Assembly (NCBI GenBank): GCA_910585245.1
Contig: CAJUCO010000005.1
Location: 50,289 to 114,288 of the forward strand
Direction: 5' to 3'
DNA length: 64,000 bases
DNA from: an uncultured Oscillibacter sp.
GTDB taxonomy: Bacteria > Bacillota > Clostridia > Oscillospirales > Oscillospiraceae
A model generated the notes under the pieces. The model was not told where the DNA came from. It saw only the letters and a list, made by a program, of their open reading frames with translations, and made no database searches. Shown here one piece after another: positions 62,630 through 64,000 of this stretch. Each line of letters opens with the position of its first letter. Position 1 is the first letter of the stretch. The translations under genes were made by a program, and so were the position numbers.

Positions 62630-64000
62630 ATGGTACAAAACCGCACCCACACCTGTGGAGAACTTCGTCTTACCGACGCCGGTAAGCAAGTCAAACTCTC
62701 CGGCTGGATGGAGAACATCCGGGAGGTCGGCGCAGAGCTGGCCTTTATCATCCTCCGGGACTTCTACGGCACCACCCAAATCGTGGCCGAGACCCCGGAG
62801 ATGGTGGCTCAATTCAAGGCCATCAACAAAGAATCCACCATCTCTGTGGAAGGGACTGTCCGGGAACGGGCCAGCAAAAACCCCAAGCTCCCCACCGGCG
62901 AGATTGAAATTCTCCCCACAAAGGTGGAGGTCCTGGGCCGCTGCCGCCACAACGAGCTTCCCTTCCAGGTGAACCGCAGCCGGGAGGCCGACGAGGCCCA
63001 GCGTCTCAAATACCGCTACCTGGACCTGAGGAACCCGGCGGTAAAGGACAACATTGTCCTGCGGTGCCAGGTGGTCTCCGCCATTCGAAAGGCCATGACG
63101 GACCACGGCTTTTTGGAAATCACCACACCGATTCTCACCGCCTCCTCCCCGGAGGGAGCCCGGGACTACCTGGTCCCCGCCCGGAACCACCCGGGGAAGT
63201 TCTACGCCCTGCCCCAGGCCCCCCAGCAGTTCAAGCAGCTTCTCATGACCTCCGGCTTTGACCGCTATTTCCAAATCGCCCCCTGCTTCCGGGACGAGGA
63301 CGCCCGGGCGGACCGCTCCCCCGGCGAATTCTACCAGCTGGACATGGAAATGGCCTTCGCCTCTCAAGAGGACGTCTTCGCCGTCATCGAGGACGTGCTG
63401 CCCCCCATCTTCGCCCAGTACGGCAAGTACAACACCGCCTCCCAGGCCCCCTTCCGGCGCATCCCCTATCTGGAGGCCCTGGAGACCTATGGCACCGACA
63501 AGCCGGACCTGCGCATCGACCTGACTGTCCAGGACGCCACAGAGGTTTTGGGGAACTGCGGCTTCGGACCCTTTGAAGCCCTGACGGTGAAAGCGGTGGT
63601 GGTGTCCGAATTCGAGGGAACCCGCAAGCAGATTGACAAGCTGTGCGCCGACGCAGAGGTCCAGTCCGGCAACAAGGTCTATTGGTTCCGCTATGACGAA
63701 GGGTCGGAAATCGCCGGCGGTATTGCGAAATTCGTCCAGCCCATCAAGGACCAGGTGGTGGAAGCCCTGGGCCTTACGCCCGGATGCTTCGTAGGTCTGA
63801 CCGCCGGGACCAAAGGCGCGGCGCAGAAAACAGCGGGCGTGCTGCTGAAAATGTTGGGTGCTTTCTGCCCCAACCACTTTCAGAAAGAGCAGTACGCTTT
63901 CTGCTGGATTGTGGACTTCCCCATGTATGAGATTGGGGAGGAGAGCGGCGAGCTGGAGTTCTGCCACAACCCCTTCTCCATGCCCTCCGGCGGGCTGGAG
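62630..64000 (+). CDS. aspS: Aspartyl-tRNA synthetase (3' end beyond window)
   Basis: 457 codons are visible and open to the window edge. N-terminal OB-fold (CGELRLTDAGKQVKLSGWMENIREVGAELAFIILRDFYGTTQIV), class II motif 1 region (FLEITTPILTASSPEGARDYLVPAR), motif 2 FQIAPCFRDEDARADRSPGEFYQLDMEM and the bacterial insertion domain. It is of the bacterial-type AspRS. RBS AGAGGAA. It is normally co-transcribed with hisS; here preceded by repeat F. Confidence 0.96.
   Translation, partial: MVQNRTHTCGELRLTDAGKQVKLSGWMENIREVGAELAFIILRDFYGTTQIVAETPEMVAQFKAINKESTISVEGTVRERASKNPKLPTGEIEILPTKVEVLGRCRHNELPFQVNRSREADEAQRLKYRYLDLRNPAVKDNIVLRCQVVSAIRKAMTDHGFLEITTPILTASSPEGARDYLVPARNHPGKFYALPQAPQQFKQLLMTSGFDRYFQIAPCFRDEDARADRSPGEFYQLDMEMAFASQEDVFAVIEDVLPPIFAQYGKYNTASQAPFRRIPYLEALETYGTDKPDLRIDLTVQDATEVLGNCGFGPFEALTVKAVVVSEFEGTRKQIDKLCADAEVQSGNKVYWFRYDEGSEIAGGIAKFVQPIKDQVVEALGLTPGCFVGLTAGTKGAAQKTAGVLLKMLGAFCPNHFQKEQYAFCWIVDFPMYEIGEESGELEFCHNPFSMPSGGLE

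Noticed and set aside
1..64000. CRISPR arrays, rRNA operons, integrases or IS transposases
   Set aside because: None seen. The dispersed repeats are long, structured and not spaced like CRISPR, and no transposase-like frame accompanies them.

Overview
The window looks like a chromosomal segment of a GC-rich, low-complexity-wall Firmicute. The best guess is Clostridia, close to Oscillospiraceae (Oscillibacter/Flavonifractor-like). The basis is T-box leaders on ileS and hisS, a tandem glycine riboswitch, an L27 with the Firmicutes N-terminal extension plus its Prp protease, SLH-domain surface proteins, a ferredoxin and a thioredoxin reductase of the apparently ferredoxin-dependent type, all in GC-rich DNA with strong sigma-A promoters. 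The genus is inference; no rRNA is present.

Layout. 0-15 kb: tex, a small ferredoxin, an AT-rich EcsC-like gene, a large SLH-anchored phosphodiester glycosidase, recR, rpe, a thioredoxin reductase-like/thioredoxin pair, birA and a two-gene chromate transporter. 15-29 kb is mostly on the minus strand: obgE, rpmA-prp-rplU, hslO, a methyltransferase, a YerC-type regulator, a glycine-riboswitch-controlled amino-acid symporter, two MgtC paralogs and the pseudouridine catabolism pair psuK-psuG. 28.7-32.7 kb: tRNA-Gly, a small XRE locus and T-box-ileS. 33-39.4 kb is on the minus strand: a lipoprotein, an LUD protein and a ParC/ParE-type topoisomerase pair. From 39.9 kb almost all non-module genes are on the plus strand: degV, zapA, U32 peptidase, dut, maf, mreC, mreD, PBP2, GH13 amylase, parA-parB, serS, mscL, rsmG, a MinD-like ATPase, mgsA, T-box-hisS and the start of aspS. 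Three intact parS sites, parAB, rsmG and a DnaA-box cluster at 39.7 kb, where the coding strand switches, suggest origin-proximal DNA, although dnaA/dnaN are not here.

Two unusual repeat systems stand out. (1) A 162-167 bp hairpin-rich element (2242-2408 and, inverted, 32700-32861) sits inside the intrinsic terminators of tex and ileS. Each copy is bracketed by a direct duplication of that host terminator's own stem-loop, and internal stems are kept by compensatory changes between the copies. (2) A family of roughly 270-376 bp structured repeats (six copies, A-F) adjoins small modules made of XRE helix-turn-helix genes and divergent small proteins. Two modules are flanked by inverted copies and interrupt gene orders that are normally contiguous: rpmA|obgE and hisS|aspS. 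A third lies directly upstream of recR, and a related XRE/small-gene module without the repeat lies between the parE- and parC-like genes. In four cases the XRE gene is co-oriented with and directly upstream of the housekeeping gene (recR, obgE, parC, aspS), so it may control it. One copy has an internal segment inverted and another lacks most of that segment, so the repeat is itself modular.

Start codons were chosen by Shine-Dalgarno spacing and family alignment from memory. No database search or folding program was run.
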